Notes under the pieces: model-generated
Seen by the model: only the letters and a program-made list of their open reading frames with translations
Database searches by the model: none
What the model was told of the DNA's origin: nothing
Translations under genes and position numbers: made by a program
DNA from: Bombyx mori
Lineage: Eukaryota > Arthropoda > Insecta > Lepidoptera > Bombycidae
Assembly: GCF_030269925.1 (NCBI RefSeq)
Contig: NC_085107.1
Location: 9,362,001-9,426,000 of the forward strand
DNA: 64,000 nucleotides
Reading direction: 5' to 3'
In this document: positions 13,301-22,365 of the stretch, piece by piece
Numbering within the stretch: the stretch's first letter is position 1
How the letters are laid out: each line of letters opens with the position of its first letter

Positions 13301-15740
13301 ATATAAAACAAGGTGGCACTGTAAAAATAATAACAAATAAGTCATGGAAACAAGTGCATAAGCAATATTAAGCATATTTTTTTTTAAATTGTTACCTTCC
13401 AGATATTTGGATGTGTTTTTCAGACACATGTCTATCCATGGCATCAAGCACAACATTCAAGGCCCGTAACACATTTGTGTTATTTTCATATCTAAACAGG
13501 TAATATAGATCATTTAAAACACGGGTCAGCATTACTGGCCTTTCCATATATGCTGCAGCTGCAATTAAAATCTGCTTCTCATTGGCATCACCAGAAATCT
13601 TAAACAAAGAAGATTTATTTATTTTTTAACAGGCCTTACACAAATCAGCTACATGAATAGTCCTCTAGTAGTAGTAAGTCCAGAACAGCTGCCAGCTTTC
13701 TTAGCATATATAGATATGGTCTCAAGTACAAGAGACAATGTTTTTTAGTACATTGGCAGCTGAATAAGCTTATAACCTGGTCCTAAATGGTTACCAAAAC
13801 CTATAAATATTACAACGTGGATGCCAACATCCTTCTTAAGAATAGTATAACAGCTGCTTCACTATTCAATTTTATTAATTCTTCATGACAGAAATAGTCA
13901 GGGTGATGGTAAGTCACAATAATTACAATAGTTACAATAATTGTCAAATACAACTCAAATGAGCAACAGCAGATATTACTCATCAACAGATAACAGTATC
14001 TCAAAAAGAAAGTTTTTGATCAGCTTGTGTTGCAAGTACATATGACAGGAAGATGTGGTTGCTCATAATGAACATTATCAGGAGGCTTAAAGTCAACCAT
14101 AGAGCAATGGAGACAGCCATGCTTGGAAAATCTCTGCAAAAACCATAGTAATAAAATAGCCTAATGAATTACAAGATTTAAGTAGTAGTGAGTAAGGCAT
14201 ATTGCTTGTAGATCAGCGGTCAGGGAACTTTTTTAATTATTACCCCAAAATATTTTTCTGTAAGTTGATATTACCCCATGGCGCCAAACAAAAAAAAATG
14301 AAAATATATACTTTTTACTCACAAAAGTTTCATTTTTACCCCCCAAAATTTCATTATACCCCATTTGGGTTAATTTACCCTGGTTCCCCGACCGCTATTG
14401 TAGATCAATACTCTTATTCTTGTTGAGAGAAAAGGCTAAATTTTCAATTTCATTGGAATAAAGTTATCCTCAGCTTTCAGACCGGAAATACATGTTATAA
14501 ATAAACAATAGTACCAACCCATGCAGATTCTATTCAAAAATAGTTAAAATGACAATCACAGGGTGGATGAATGCTGGATGAAGAAAAAATAATAAAAAGA
14601 TACTACTACTAAGGACGAGGTAGTATTAGATTTTTGTTTCAGTGAAAAAGAAGTAATTTTGCTGTTTCGAGTGCAAAATACAAAGCACAGTTACTCTCTT
14701 TACAATCTATAAATACTCACCACTTTAGCGGGTATATCATGTCTCTTGCACGCACCATGATGTGTTCCATACAATCCGAGAAAATTCAGAGGGTTGTTCA
14801 CACGGGACACTAGGCCTGGTATATCACAGCGTACTTCAGTTTCCATTTTATCAGAGGTGCTGTCATTGACAGTTGACAATGTTGCAGCCCCTGTTCCAGC
14901 TAAATTTGTGCCTGATATGTCAAGTGAAACCAGAGCAGGTAAACTTGTCACTAACTTTGTCAGCACTTCATTTGGATTAAGATATTTTCCATGTCTTTCA
15001 TTTGACTGTGATATGTCCAGATGTTGTAAAGCTCGAAGACCAATAATCCAATCAGTGATATCTTTGGTCCAGTGCACACTGTGCAGTACTAAAGATCTCA
15101 GATTTCGTAATCGAGTTAATGCCCATATTGAACCAGCTGATGCACACTCAGAGAGATCCAAGTGTGTCAGATTGGAGAGAGGTTTAAGGAGCAGTAAGTG
15201 GAAAATAGCAAGTCCACGCTTGTGTATAGTAAGTCTCCGAAGTCTAGGTGCAAAAATTATGAAGCCGCGTTGTTTATACGCACTTTCATCTTGAGCTAGG
15301 ACATGTGTGGCAGGACCAAATTTGAGAGAGACTAAGTTCCTGCTGTTTCTGTTTATTGTTTCCAGTGACATTGGAGAGAGATATTCGCATTGTATGAGTT
15401 CAACTTCCTGCGGTTTGTGCTCCATAAGGAATCGAAATCCCTCATCAGTGATGCGGGAATTACGTAGTTTTATGGCGTCGAGGCGTGTACGAAATCGATC
15501 GCGAAACAAGTTAGCAATATTGTCGTTAATGCGATTGATTCGTTGGTATATTTCTAGAAATTTTTCACATATTTCAGCAGGAAGTATTATGTCTTCCTTG
15601 AGTTTTCGCCAGCGAGTTGTATGATCCAAATCTGTTACTATATTAAGATGTTCAACTAAATATTCCAAACATATCTCAAGTAGGGAATCTGGTGAGGTAT
15701 CGTACAACGAAGTAATCTCCGCCACCACTTTGTGCGCCAT
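1092..15740 (-). CDS. zer-1: Protein zer-1 homolog (ZYG11/ZER1 family, CUL2 E3 ligase substrate receptor), seven exons, 3' end outside window
   Basis: Seven minus-strand exons join with consistent phases into 707 codons: 14721-15740, 13396-13598, 13147-13318, 12906-13067, 6703-6864, 4685-4834 and 1092-1344. Human ZER1 is about 766 residues, so one short final exon is missing to the left. Seen: a BC-box-like SLLEICLEY near residue 19 and a Cul2-box-like ILPAEIC near residue 52, then an LRR region (about 100-330) and armadillo-like repeats (about 335-707). In this family ZER1 and ZYG11B use the ARM groove to bind N-terminal glycine degrons and hand the substrate to CUL2-Elongin BC. The groove motifs WNVTDE (near 546-551) and GNVAEV (near 590-595) are kept. 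The start at 15740 is the first ATG in frame and is followed directly by the family N-terminus. All donors are GT and acceptors AG. Function is by homology; family assignment is very secure. Confidence 0.93.
1345..2320. other. zer-1 intron sequence without a recognised gene
   Basis: AT-rich, followed by a more GC-rich stretch at 1940-2330. On the minus strand about 1654-1770 reads as a short acidic C-terminal-like tail ending ENDSDDGDT and a stop, which may be the last bit of a transposase, but there is no domain to prove it. Confidence 0.4.
2321..2698 (+). mobile_element. Bm1 SINE with tRNA-like head
   Basis: It begins with a tRNA-derived head whose B box reads GGTTCGAATCC (near 2377), then after a deletion the canonical Bm1 body (TTACTGGTGGTAGAACCTC ... 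CTAAGCAATAAAAA). Bm1 is the abundant Bombyx SINE transcribed by RNA polymerase III. The A-rich end is at about 2685-2698. Confidence 0.85.
2704..3060 (+). mobile_element. Bm1 SINE, second tandem copy
   Basis: It starts in the middle segment of Bm1 (TGTTCACGATTTACTTCC) and runs to the usual tail and A-run, following directly on the previous copy. It contains an extra perfect 12-bp hairpin near 2981-3012 that is not in the other copies here. Confidence 0.8.
3199..3990 (+). mobile_element. Internally deleted IS630/Tc1-type DNA transposon with inverted repeats
   Basis: AGGCCAACCAGACGAGATAA at 3198-3217 is perfectly repeated in inverse at 3972-3991. Both ends are bordered by TTA, read either as a 3-bp duplication or as a TA target plus one shared base. 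Inside is only the C-terminal part of a transposase (3586-3903). The length of about 0.8 kb implies that most of the transposase gene has been lost. Confidence 0.75.
3586..3903 (+). pseudogene. C-terminal fragment of a DDE transposase
   Basis: Encodes LPPYHCELNPIELVWADIEG, the third catalytic motif (Glu in NPIE) of DDE_3-type transposases, then an acidic serine-rich tail ending DDSD. There is no in-frame ATG before it, a stop lies just upstream, and the first two catalytic acids are absent. It lies between the inverted repeats at 3198 and 3991, so it is the remains of that element's own gene. Confidence 0.75.
4221..4302 (+). mobile_element. Bm1 SINE fragment
   Basis: A short diverged piece of the Bm1 body (CCGCCTATTTCTGCTTCAAGC). 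The ends are not well defined. Confidence 0.5.
4685..4834 (-). CDS. zer-1: zer-1 exon 6 (residues 574-623)
   Basis: Acceptor TTTACAG, donor GTCTGT (a weaker GT donor). Encodes NFPDNEELLRN and LLGNVAEVGELRPQL. It ends with DGIE in frame, and exon 7 resumes with VSYNAAGVL as in other family members. Confidence 0.92.
5420..5760 (+). mobile_element. RTE-clade LINE fragment (C-terminal end of ORF)
   Basis: With frameshifts and stops, the plus strand reads HYNGHIARKD, then KVEGTKMAV and SDQIYTALD. This is the GHI-R / KVEGxRxxGR / RWxDQI pattern at the end of RTE (BovB-like) LINE proteins. It lies in the zer-1 intron between exons 5 and 6. Boundaries are uncertain and it is heavily decayed. Confidence 0.6.
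6703..6864 (-). CDS. zer-1: zer-1 exon 5 (residues 520-573)
   Basis: Acceptor TTATTTTAG, donor GTAAGT. Encodes WSTMWNVTDETPQNC. The Trp and Asp of this motif line the glycine-degron pocket in the human relatives. Confidence 0.92.
7399..8060 (-). mobile_element. RTE-clade LINE fragment (end of reverse transcriptase domain)
   Basis: The minus strand reads KTKAMIVDRAE, later KLMECLMFPIFLYGAEILSL and DVLEMWWCWRHLKIPWTVF. This is the conserved stretch after the RT domain in RTE elements (KLxxxLxxPxxLYGAExWxL, FEMWCWRRMLRIPWT). There are several frameshifts and no intact frame. It lies in the 6-kb zer-1 intron. Confidence 0.75.
8061..9106. other. zer-1 intron, no gene recognised
   Basis: AT-rich. 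An imperfect palindrome of GTTATGAGCGCGATAA type lies at 8437-8485. Nothing else was identified. Confidence 0.5.
9107..10236 (+). mobile_element. Non-autonomous Helitron
   Basis: It begins TCTAATATATAAAATTC, preceded by A, and ends GCCGGGTCAGCTAG followed by T, as expected for Helitron insertion between A and T with TC and CTAG ends. The 5' end has the lepidopteran consensus (ACGGCTCGACCGATTTTCGTG). The inside has no Rep/helicase and carries AT-rich repeats about 100-130 bp apart (CAACCCCTATTTTT near 9368, 9504 and 9627). Confidence 0.8.
10237..12905. other. zer-1 intron, no gene recognised
   Basis: 2.7 kb of AT-rich sequence. No ORF resembles a known protein. A pyrimidine-rich C-tract (11097-11128) and a short CATCCCATGC duplication (11246-11263) were seen. 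Confidence 0.5.
12906..13067 (-). CDS. zer-1: zer-1 exon 4 (residues 466-519)
   Basis: Acceptor AATTTCAG, donor GTTAGC. Encodes QRIAIYLLNSLACQVDGKQ, diagnostic of ZER1/ZYG11 ARM repeats. The exon is open throughout and ends in frame; without splicing a stop follows at once. A 6-kb intron follows. Confidence 0.9.
13147..13318 (-). CDS. zer-1: zer-1 exon 3 (residues 408-465)
   Basis: Acceptor TTTTACAG, donor GTACAA. It contains NGCLTLCEFKIPNDV, a typical ARM helix of the family. The open frame runs on past the donor; the cut at NDV is preferred because exon 4 continues it as LFEYERAV. Confidence 0.88.
13396..13598 (-). CDS. zer-1: zer-1 exon 2 (residues 341-408)
   Basis: Acceptor TTTAAG, donor GTAACA. 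It begins the ARM-like region. The last codon is split two bases to one across the 77-bp intron to exon 3, giving ISGS, which matches the family's sequence at this point. Confidence 0.9.
13773..13935 (-). mobile_element. Diverged Bm1-like SINE fragment
   Basis: Reverse-oriented match to the Bm1 body (GACAGAAATAGTCAGGGTGATGG against the consensus GCAGAAATAGGCAGGGTGGTGG). Weak and diverged; it lies in zer-1 intron 1. Confidence 0.45.
14214..14397. mobile_element. hAT-type MITE
   Basis: A 184-bp element starting CAGCGGTCAGGGAAC and ending GTTCCCCGACCGCTA, which form hAT-like terminal inverted repeats. It is flanked by a perfect 8-bp duplication TTGTAGAT (14206-14213 and 14398-14405), the size typical of hAT. 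There is no coding capacity; the inside holds ACCCC-rich repeats. It lies in zer-1 intron 1. Confidence 0.8.
14721..15740 (-). CDS. zer-1: zer-1 exon 1 (residues 1-340)
   Basis: Start codon at 15740. The exon carries the BC-box/Cul2-box region and the leucine-rich part. It ends in frame at AAAGTG, followed by a strong GTGAGT donor. The end was chosen because exon 2 continues the family sequence (AKV then ISGDANEKQ). Confidence 0.92.
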
Positions 15741-15932
15741 CCTGTCTTTAAATCTACTGACGATTTAGTAATTATGTGCTGCAAATGAGTTTATTGAAAC
15801 CTGCCAATTTATATCATTTCGCGAGATTCTTACCCACATACACAATGAAGTCCTTTCACAAATGAACTACTCATTTTTACAGAACAAAGACACTTTTTAG
15901 GAGTAACACGGTAGACAGCTTCAATCTTGAAT
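15741..15932. promoter_or_regulatory. Probable promoter / 5' UTR region of zer-1, possibly bidirectional
   Basis: This is the 192-bp gap between the zer-1 start codon and an oppositely oriented candidate first exon. No clear TATA box was seen. It is inferred from position only. Confidence 0.35.
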
Positions 15933-16046
15933 ATGGATACCTCAACTGAGAAAAAATCTATATCGAGCGATGCCCGATGGATTCTGCGCAAAGCGCAACC
16001 AATAATCTGTGATGGATGCAATGCTACTTTCAGTAAAGTAGAGCAG
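15933..16046 (+). CDS. Possible first coding exon of an unidentified gene, divergent from zer-1
   Basis: An ATG at 15933 opens 38 codons (begins MDTSTEKKS, contains ARWILRKAQ and CDGCNATF) that end in phase 0 at GAGCAG, followed by a good GTAGGT donor. The CxxC pair could be half of a zinc site completed by the next exon. I do not recognise the protein and could not find a convincing second exon downstream, where the DNA is repeat-rich. It could also be a chance ORF. Support is its position head-to-head with a housekeeping gene and the clean donor. Confidence 0.35.
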
Positions 16047-16329
16047 GTAGGTACAACATACTACATCGAGATAGACATACGTGTAGGTATCTACTATTTA
16101 CTCACTACTGCATATTCTTATTCTTTTGGCATAACGAAAACAAATTGATACCGTATATCGATGTCTCAATCTTTTGAATTCTAAAGATCGATATTTTTGG
16201 GCGTATTTTTATATTTCGATATTTTGAAAAATCGATTTTAAATTTTTAGTACAAAAAAGTATAAACAGATGATTTAATTTCATGAATAATTAAGAAATAG
16301 TATTTTTATTTTATATTACTTAAGTGTCA

Positions 16330-16612
16330 CGTACATGAGCTCACGACCCTGGTGGTTTTCAGTGATTACTGGAACCTATAAACATAAACAACGTAAAGGC
16401 CGCTACCCAAGTTGAGAGATAAATTCTAAGGTCAGTTTACAGTACAACAGTTACCCTACCCTTCTAGCCGAAACGCATTAAGGCTTCACAGCAGAAATAG
16501 GCAGGGGGGTGGTGTGGACTAACAAGACGTCATGTTATACTACCACTAATTACGCAAATTAATTATTTGCGGGTTTGATTTTTAGCATCATCGTGTAGTT
16601 TTTATCGGTGTT
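16330..16612 (-). mobile_element. Bm1 SINE (reverse)
   Basis: Reverse complement of the Bm1 body, including its middle segment (AATTACGCAAATTAATTATTTGCGGGTTTGATTTT region at 16548-16582). Diverged, no clear target duplication. Confidence 0.7.
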
Positions 16613-17135
16613 ATTGACTTCAGTTAAGTGTTTTAATTTTTTTAATAATAGTTGTTTTAATACTAATACAACTATTTCTAACACAACAACTTTTAAATCG
16701 CATTGATCGATATTTTTCATTGAAAATGTCAACATCAAAAAGGTTCGATATATTAAATCGATACTTTTGTACATCCATTATCCCTAGTTTGAGCTGTTCT
16801 AGAATTACGTAGTTGGACTTTTTGGCGGGAACGTGAGGAGTTAAGTTGTGCGAGTTGTTTCATTTTGTCTATTTAGTGTTTATTCGGGTTTAAATGTGTA
16901 ATAATGGTGGTTTATTTACTGTTTAGTATCTGTGGAAGTGCACAAATGTGGGAAAATGAAACAAAGCCTTTGTAACTTCTTAGTTATTTCTCTGGATCGT
17001 CCAAAAAGTCCATTGAAAAAGTCTCAGTAAATAACCACCATTTTACTAAGACATTTCATCCAATATCATCTCATTGGTACATTTAATTCGTTTTCAATAA
17101 TTTATGTTATGTCTCGATTAGTTTTTTATTACTCA
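16613..17135. other. Intergenic sequence, no gene recognised
   Basis: AT-rich, no recognisable ORF. The stretch around 16780-17040 is slightly less AT-rich but shows no domain. Confidence 0.4.
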
Positions 17136-18310
17136 CTAGCTGTGCCCGCGACTCCGTCCGCGTGGAATGGCGACTTAGGGCGACAGTTTTAGGACATATC
17201 TTTTGGTTTATGAACACCGTCATTTGGGTATTTACAAAAATCTAATTTAAAGTAATGCTTCTCTATATACGACATTACACGTATAGCCATCGGGGATCAA
17301 AGCATACCGGTTGCTAGGATTGCTAACATGTGACAGAGCTACATAGCCGTGTGACCGAGTTGACTGTGTGAAAAGCAGTTAACACTAAGATCTACACCTA
17401 CTACTTTTAGCATCTGACCTTGGGCTTTATTTATTATCATCACGAAACATAGGCTCACTGGAAACGCGATCGGCAGTGAGTCGTGCTTCCCGATCTTCTA
17501 GTGTCTCCTGAGACCGGGCATTTGCTGTCCGAACCCTCTGAGAGCTCAGACGAATTTTCCTATCAGTAAAGGTCTCAGACTCAAGCGATAATGCATGAGA
17601 TTCACGATCGATGGACAAACCTGAGTCTTGCCTCATGATTTCCTTCAGATTCCTGTGATCGAACTAATCTCATCCTTTTAGCATTCCTGCTGCACTGAGA
17701 GAGGTTGGATCTTTTTCGAGGCGTTCTTACAATAACTAGTACCTACTAACACAACGTTGTTTGGTAAGCACGTACTTATCATAAAACATAACTTATCATA
17801 AAGTTTACCACAATAAATTAGTGAAAACCACATCTAAATCCGATAAGCTGTTTCTGAGATTAGCGTGCACAAACGCACAGACAAAGAGACAAAAATTCTA
17901 AAAATCATTATTTTGGGTTCTGTTCCGTTCATAAAGCCCCCAATAACATTTTTTTCTGAGATATCTTCCATGTACAGACAGCGACCAGTTACGATTTTAT
18001 TATAAATGTATTGATGATGATGATTGATGAAAATTGGTACACCTTTTTTATTTATGAACCAATTGACATGAAACATACACTAAATGTTAAGTAAAGCTTA
18101 CCACATAAAATAAATGAAAACCACATTTAAATCGGATAAGCTGTTTCTGAGATTAGCGTGCACAAACGCACAGACAAACAGACAAAAATTCTAAAAATCA
18201 TTATTTTGTGTTCTATTGCGTTCATAAAGCCCCCAATAACAATTTTTTCTGGGATATCTTCCATGTACAGGCAGCGACCAGTACCTAACGATTTTATTAT
18301 ATGTATTTAT
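17136..18310 (-). mobile_element. Decayed, internally deleted Helitron (reverse)
   Basis: The 3' end CTAG is at 17136-17139 on the minus strand, after a GC-rich ACGCGGACGGAGTCGCGGGC tail. Upstream on the minus strand comes helicase C-terminal coding sequence, then the arginine-rich N-terminal repeat region. The 5' leader is duplicated: about 190 bp at 17825-18013 and again at 18115-18300 (shared GATAAGCTGTTTCTGAGATT). Confidence 0.7.
17210..17690 (-). pseudogene. Helitron Rep/helicase remnant
   Basis: The minus strand first encodes an arginine/glutamate-rich repeat (RQDSGLSIDRESHALSLES, then RSQETLEDREARLTADR), typical of the N-terminus of Helitron proteins. It then goes directly to MIINKAQGQMLKVVGVDL and CFSHSQL, and in another frame VALSHVSNPSNRYALIPDG, the last helicase motifs. 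The Rep domain and most of the helicase are therefore deleted. It is non-functional. Confidence 0.75.
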
Positions 18311-18682
18311 TATAAACTATAAATAATTAAAACGGCGAATTATAAAAATCTTATTACTTGACGCTGGTTAATGCACAAACCGTGACGGAGCCAAAAAATT
18401 AAGAAGATATAGGTACCTCGGTACTTATGTAGTACCTACCTACAATATGTAGGTCAAGACATACAAGACATCTGCATGATCTGCATTTAATTTTATTTTA
18501 TCGGAGCAAGGCCATGTTAGCTTGTACCTGTGTAGGTAGTCTGTGACATTTGTATCAAATTATCAGTCATTGGTACTACACAGTATTGTATTGGTAAAAC
18601 TTGTAATCCCCTGCGAGGAAATCACGGAATAGGAAAAGTGATAATTTAAATTAACTTCAAGTATGTATGTATGTACTTCATT

Positions 18683-18886
18683 ATATAGTATAAATCAAAG
18701 TCGCTTTCTCTGTCCCTATGTATGCTTAAATCTTTAAAAACTACGCAACGGATTTTGATGCGGTTTTTTTAGTAGATAGAGTGATTGAAGAGGAAGGTAT
18801 ATTATATGTATATTAACATCCATTAAATAGTGGAGAAATCAATAATAAATTACAGTTTCCGAAGCGAAGCGAGGGCGAGTCGCTAG
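18683..18886 (+). mobile_element. Short non-autonomous Helitron-like repeat
   Basis: About 200 bp of a dispersed lepidopteran repeat (AAGTCGCTTTCTCTGTCCC ... GCGAGGGCGAGTCGCTAG) ending in CTAG before T. Classification rests mainly on the 3' end; the 5' end is approximate. Confidence 0.5.
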
Positions 18887-18994
18887 TTAAACTATAAATT
18901 GATAATATTAGTATGAATACAAGAATAACAAGACATTACCATACAGGAATGACGAAAATTGAAGTCCACTAAATTTCCTTTTTTTGAGAAAAAA

Positions 18995-19035
18995 AGAATT
19001 CCTTACTACTTCTTACTACTACTACTACTACTTTT
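18995..19035 (+). repeat. Short (CTA)n-type microsatellite
   Basis: Runs of CTACTACTACTACTAC after TTACTTCTTACTTC around 19003-19033. Confidence 0.6.
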
Positions 19036-19125
19036 CCTTACTATTTTAGTCGATAAAAGTTTTGTTCGAATATTTTCTGTTATGTCTGGTCTTGCAATAA
19101 AATTGTGTACCATCTCGTTTAGGGA

Positions 19126-19748
19126 TGGCTGGGACGCCGCCTTGGGTACTGGAGGCGGAGGCTCTCGCCGCTGACTATCAGTGGCGGGCTAACCTTCGTG
19201 CCCGGGGAGTGGCGCGTCCCAGCCTTAGTGTGGTCAGAGCGCGGAGGGCCCAATCTCGGCGGTCCGTGCTGGAGTCATGGTCCAGGCTGCTGGCCGATCC
19301 TTCTGCTGGTCGTAGGACCGTCGAGACGATTCGCCCAGTTCTTGTGAATTGGGTGAATCGTGACAGAGGACGCCTCACTTTCCGGCTCACGCAGGTACTC
19401 ACTGGGCATGGTTGCTTCGGTGAGTTCCTGCACCGGATCGAAGCCGAGCCGACGGCAGAGTGCCACCATTGTGGTTGCGACTTGGACACGGCAGAGCATA
19501 CGCTCGTCGCCTGCCCCGCATGGGAGGGGTGGCGCCGTGTCCTTGTCGCAAAAATAGGAAACGACTTGTCGTTGCCAAGTGTTGTGGCATCGATGCTCGG
19601 TGACGACGAGTCGTGGAAGGCGATGCTCGACTTCTGCGAGTGTACCATCTCGCAGAAGGAGGCGGCGGGGCGCGTGAGAGACGCACAGGCCCGCCGCCGT
19701 CGAGCGGGGGCCAGGGAGGCGGATCTCGCCCAAGCCCTGGCCCTCTAA
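19126..19748 (+). pseudogene. C-terminal fragment of R1-clade LINE ORF2
   Basis: About 207 codons without a stop. Contains NRDRGRLTFRLTQVLTGHG and the zinc-binding pattern CHHCGCDLDTAEHTLVAC (C-x2-C-x8-H-x4-C), the hallmark at the end of R1-clade ORF2, then a basic RDAQARRRRAGAREADLAQ tail. RT and endonuclease domains are lost by 5' truncation. The apparent ATG is made of the last A of the target duplication plus TG of the element, so it is not a genuine start. Confidence 0.85.
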
Positions 19749-20224
19749 GTGTTTTGGTGTTTCGGGTCTCTCTGACATGTTGGCCTGGTGGCCCGGCGAA
19801 GGGGGCCTAAGAAGACGACGTACAAGCTGCTCTGCACGCCTTTTATGCATGAGCATCCGGGTGATGGAAGGCCGGCTACCCACGCTGGTTCTGACCCAGC
19901 GGGGTATTCCGTAGGATAGACCAACCGGTGCCATCTAGGCGGGCTTCGGACAGCCTGCCGACCGAGAGGGTTGGTGGTCGTGGCGCCGACGACCGCCAGT
20001 CCGGCGTCCCGAAGGGGAGGGTGATGGGAGAGATGTGCTCCGCACTCACTAAACGCTTCACTTTCCCCCTTTTGCCTTTTCATGAGGTCTGTCTCATGCG
20101 AGGTTTGGATGCTGGTTGTTGAGCGACAGGAGGTTTTAGTCGGTTTGACTCCGACATACCCCGCCCTCTATCCCCAGTGAAGGGCGGAAGTCCGGCGATT
20201 TCCTCCTGACAAAAAAATAAATAA
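19126..20224 (+). mobile_element. 5'-truncated R1-clade LINE
   Basis: The C-terminal end of a LINE ORF2 and about 480 bp of GC-rich 3' UTR end in an A-rich tail. Perfect 14-bp target duplication ATCTCGTTTAGGGA at 19112-19125 and 20225-20238. The C-terminal CCHC motif and the strong GC bias fit the R1 clade (R1/TRAS/SART type). Confidence 0.85.
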
Positions 20225-20624
20225 ATCTCGTTTAGGGACAATTTGAAATAGTGTCAACCAGTAAACAGTAAGCTATTGTTCAAAGACTCACCGAAATAGT
20301 GCTAGTGTAAGAAGTGGAAATTATATGATTAAAGCAATTTTAGAGTGAATTGGCAATGTACTGATGGCTATGTACATTGAGGGCTATGTACTGATATATA
20401 CTGTGAGCAGTGTTAAATATTCTTACTGGGGAAAAATTCGTTCCGTTATGGACTGACAGTATACAGTCGCATTATCCTAAGGAAATATAGACGTCATAAA
20501 TCGTCACAATTTTTCTACTGTGAACATGAAGTAAGGTCCTCTCAGTGCTTTGATCACGTGATCACTTTATCCGTGCAACCTCATTTCAATAATTCGGTTT
20601 TAAGTCATTAAGCATTAAATAATA

Positions 20625-21900
20625 GGTTGGGGAAAAAGTTTCTTCGCATTTTTTAAGAAAATTCACAACATTTTTTAATATAGTTTATTTACATTTAACT
20701 AAAGTATGTAGGTACCATTTTGTTCGATAACTTTTTTCCATCTTGTAGGTAGGGACATGATCCCATTGCTATAGAAATTTTGGGGCTTCCCGATCAAAAT
20801 ACCGGGACAATTGGTTTTGGCAGTCCTCTCGTGATGTTAACCTGACACTGCCTAAAGAATTCTGAAGAAACCGAAACAGGTGGAAATCTGAAGGTACTAT
20901 ACGGACTATACGGTGGATGTATTAACACCTCCCAGCCAAGCTCTCTTAATTTTTGCTGAGTGGCTAAAGATGTGTGAGGTCTGGCGTTATCATGATGAAA
21001 AACCACACCCCTTCTGTTGATTAAATTCCGGCCGCTTTCTCTCAACTTCTTGCTTTAATCTCATTAGTTGTTCGCAGTAGAGTTCAGAATCGATGGTCCT
21101 GCCTGGTCGTAACAGCGCATAATGAATAATATCCTTCCAATCCCACCACCCACACAGCATCACCTTGTTGCGAGTTAGCCCGGGTTTCGCCACAGTCTGT
21201 GAAGCCTGACTGGCCTTTGGCCATGACTTTTTTCGCACGTTCTTGTCGTACGTGATCCACTTTTCATCACCAGTTATCAGCTTCTACAAAAATGGTTCGA
21301 ATTCATTACGTCGTAATAAAGAATCACAAATGAGTACACGGTTCATCAGGTTTCTTTCAGTGAGATCATGAGGTACCCAAATATCTTGCGTACTTCTTTG
21401 TGTACCCCGTTTTTTTCAAATGTTTTGTGGTCAATTCCCAGTTCTTCAGTTACGTCGTAACTACTGATATGCCGATCTTACTCCACTTTTTCAAAAATGG
21501 CATCAGTTTTATCCGTAATAGCCGACCAGAGCGACATGCATCTTTGACATCAAAATTTCCGGATTGAAAGCGCTTAAACCAAATTTGTGCTTTTCTCACA
21601 GACACTGCACTAGGTCCATATACATTGCAATTTTTTTTCGCGGCTTGCGTTGCATTTTTACCTTTTTTATAGTAAAATTTTAAAATGTATCGAATTTCTT
21701 CATTAGATTCACTCGTCTTGACAGTACGAAAAATAAATAAAAATTACACATTTTCCTAATTTGAATTTGGAATTATCTTCTTTATAATTTAAACTTTTAA
21801 TTATACCAAAACTAGCCAGATACAAATAGTATAGCCAAAAAGATTTTATTACAAGTTCATTGAAACATACTATAATGCGAAAAGACTTTTTCCGCAGCCT
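20625..21900 (-). mobile_element. Degenerate DD34D mariner
   Basis: Terminal inverted repeats AATAGGTTGGGGAAAAAGT (left, from 20621) and its diverged inverse TTTTTCCGCAGCCTATT (right, to about 21902) bound a 1.3-kb element, the normal mariner size. It carries a broken transposase gene on the minus strand. Flanking sequence is AT-rich with TA at both ends. Confidence 0.85.
20794..21690 (-). pseudogene. Mariner (DD34D) transposase pseudogene
   Basis: Pieces in several frames: IWFKRFQSGNFDVKD near 21560-21600, GLTRNKVMLCGWWDWKDIIH near 21140-21190, and VVFHHDNARPHTSLATQQK then GWEVLIHPPYSP near 20890-21000. The second catalytic Asp (HDN) is present, but after HPPYSP the expected DLAPSDYH motif is lost, so the third Asp is missing. 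Frameshifts and stops throughout. Confidence 0.85.
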
Positions 21901-22127
21901 ATTAGTTTGGTGCACAATGTTTAATTTGACCTAAAAGTATACTTACTGCCATTAATTCTTATAAATAGTAATAAAGAAAATAACTTGAAAACGCAATTTC
22001 AAAAAATAATAAAGTTTTTTTTTAATGAAAATAACGCTTATAAACTTCGATGGTTCGCAATATACTAAATTGACGTCATATCTCACGTGATCGTGCACGT
22101 TCACGGGCTCGTAGTGAATATTATATA

Positions 22128-22365
22128 TTTTTTTCCTACCTATGCCGATAGCCTTGAGCGGCTATTTCAGCTTTACCCTAACGTGTAGGTGAGCTCTCGG
22201 GGCTCAAACCGGAGTGTTGCCGGACCGGCCCTAGCAAGAGCAGTGCTTCGCAGAATCTACTACCGGATCGGAAACGCGACCCCCTGAGAAGATCCGGCGA
22301 GAAACTCAGTGGGCTGTGTCTTTGGAATAACTCGCTTCGGTTCGACGAGGACGGTGACAGGTGTA
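22128..22365 (-). mobile_element. LINE 3' end (Jockey-like), reverse
   Basis: Reverse copy of the 3' UTR also seen at 481-1000: T-run, then CCTACCTATGCCGATAGCC, and AGAAGATCCGGCGAGAAACT. It has only 3' UTR and a few ORF2 codons. No clear target duplication was found. Confidence 0.65.

Noticed and set aside
14794..15624. Plus-strand ORFs of 166 and 105 codons opposite zer-1 exon 1
   Set aside because: Antisense to a strongly conserved coding exon; no protein similarity.
19178..19934. Long antisense ORFs (156, 219 and 95 codons) on both strands of the R1-clade LINE
   Set aside because: Shadows caused by the high GC content of the element; only the frame with the CCHC motif is meaningful.
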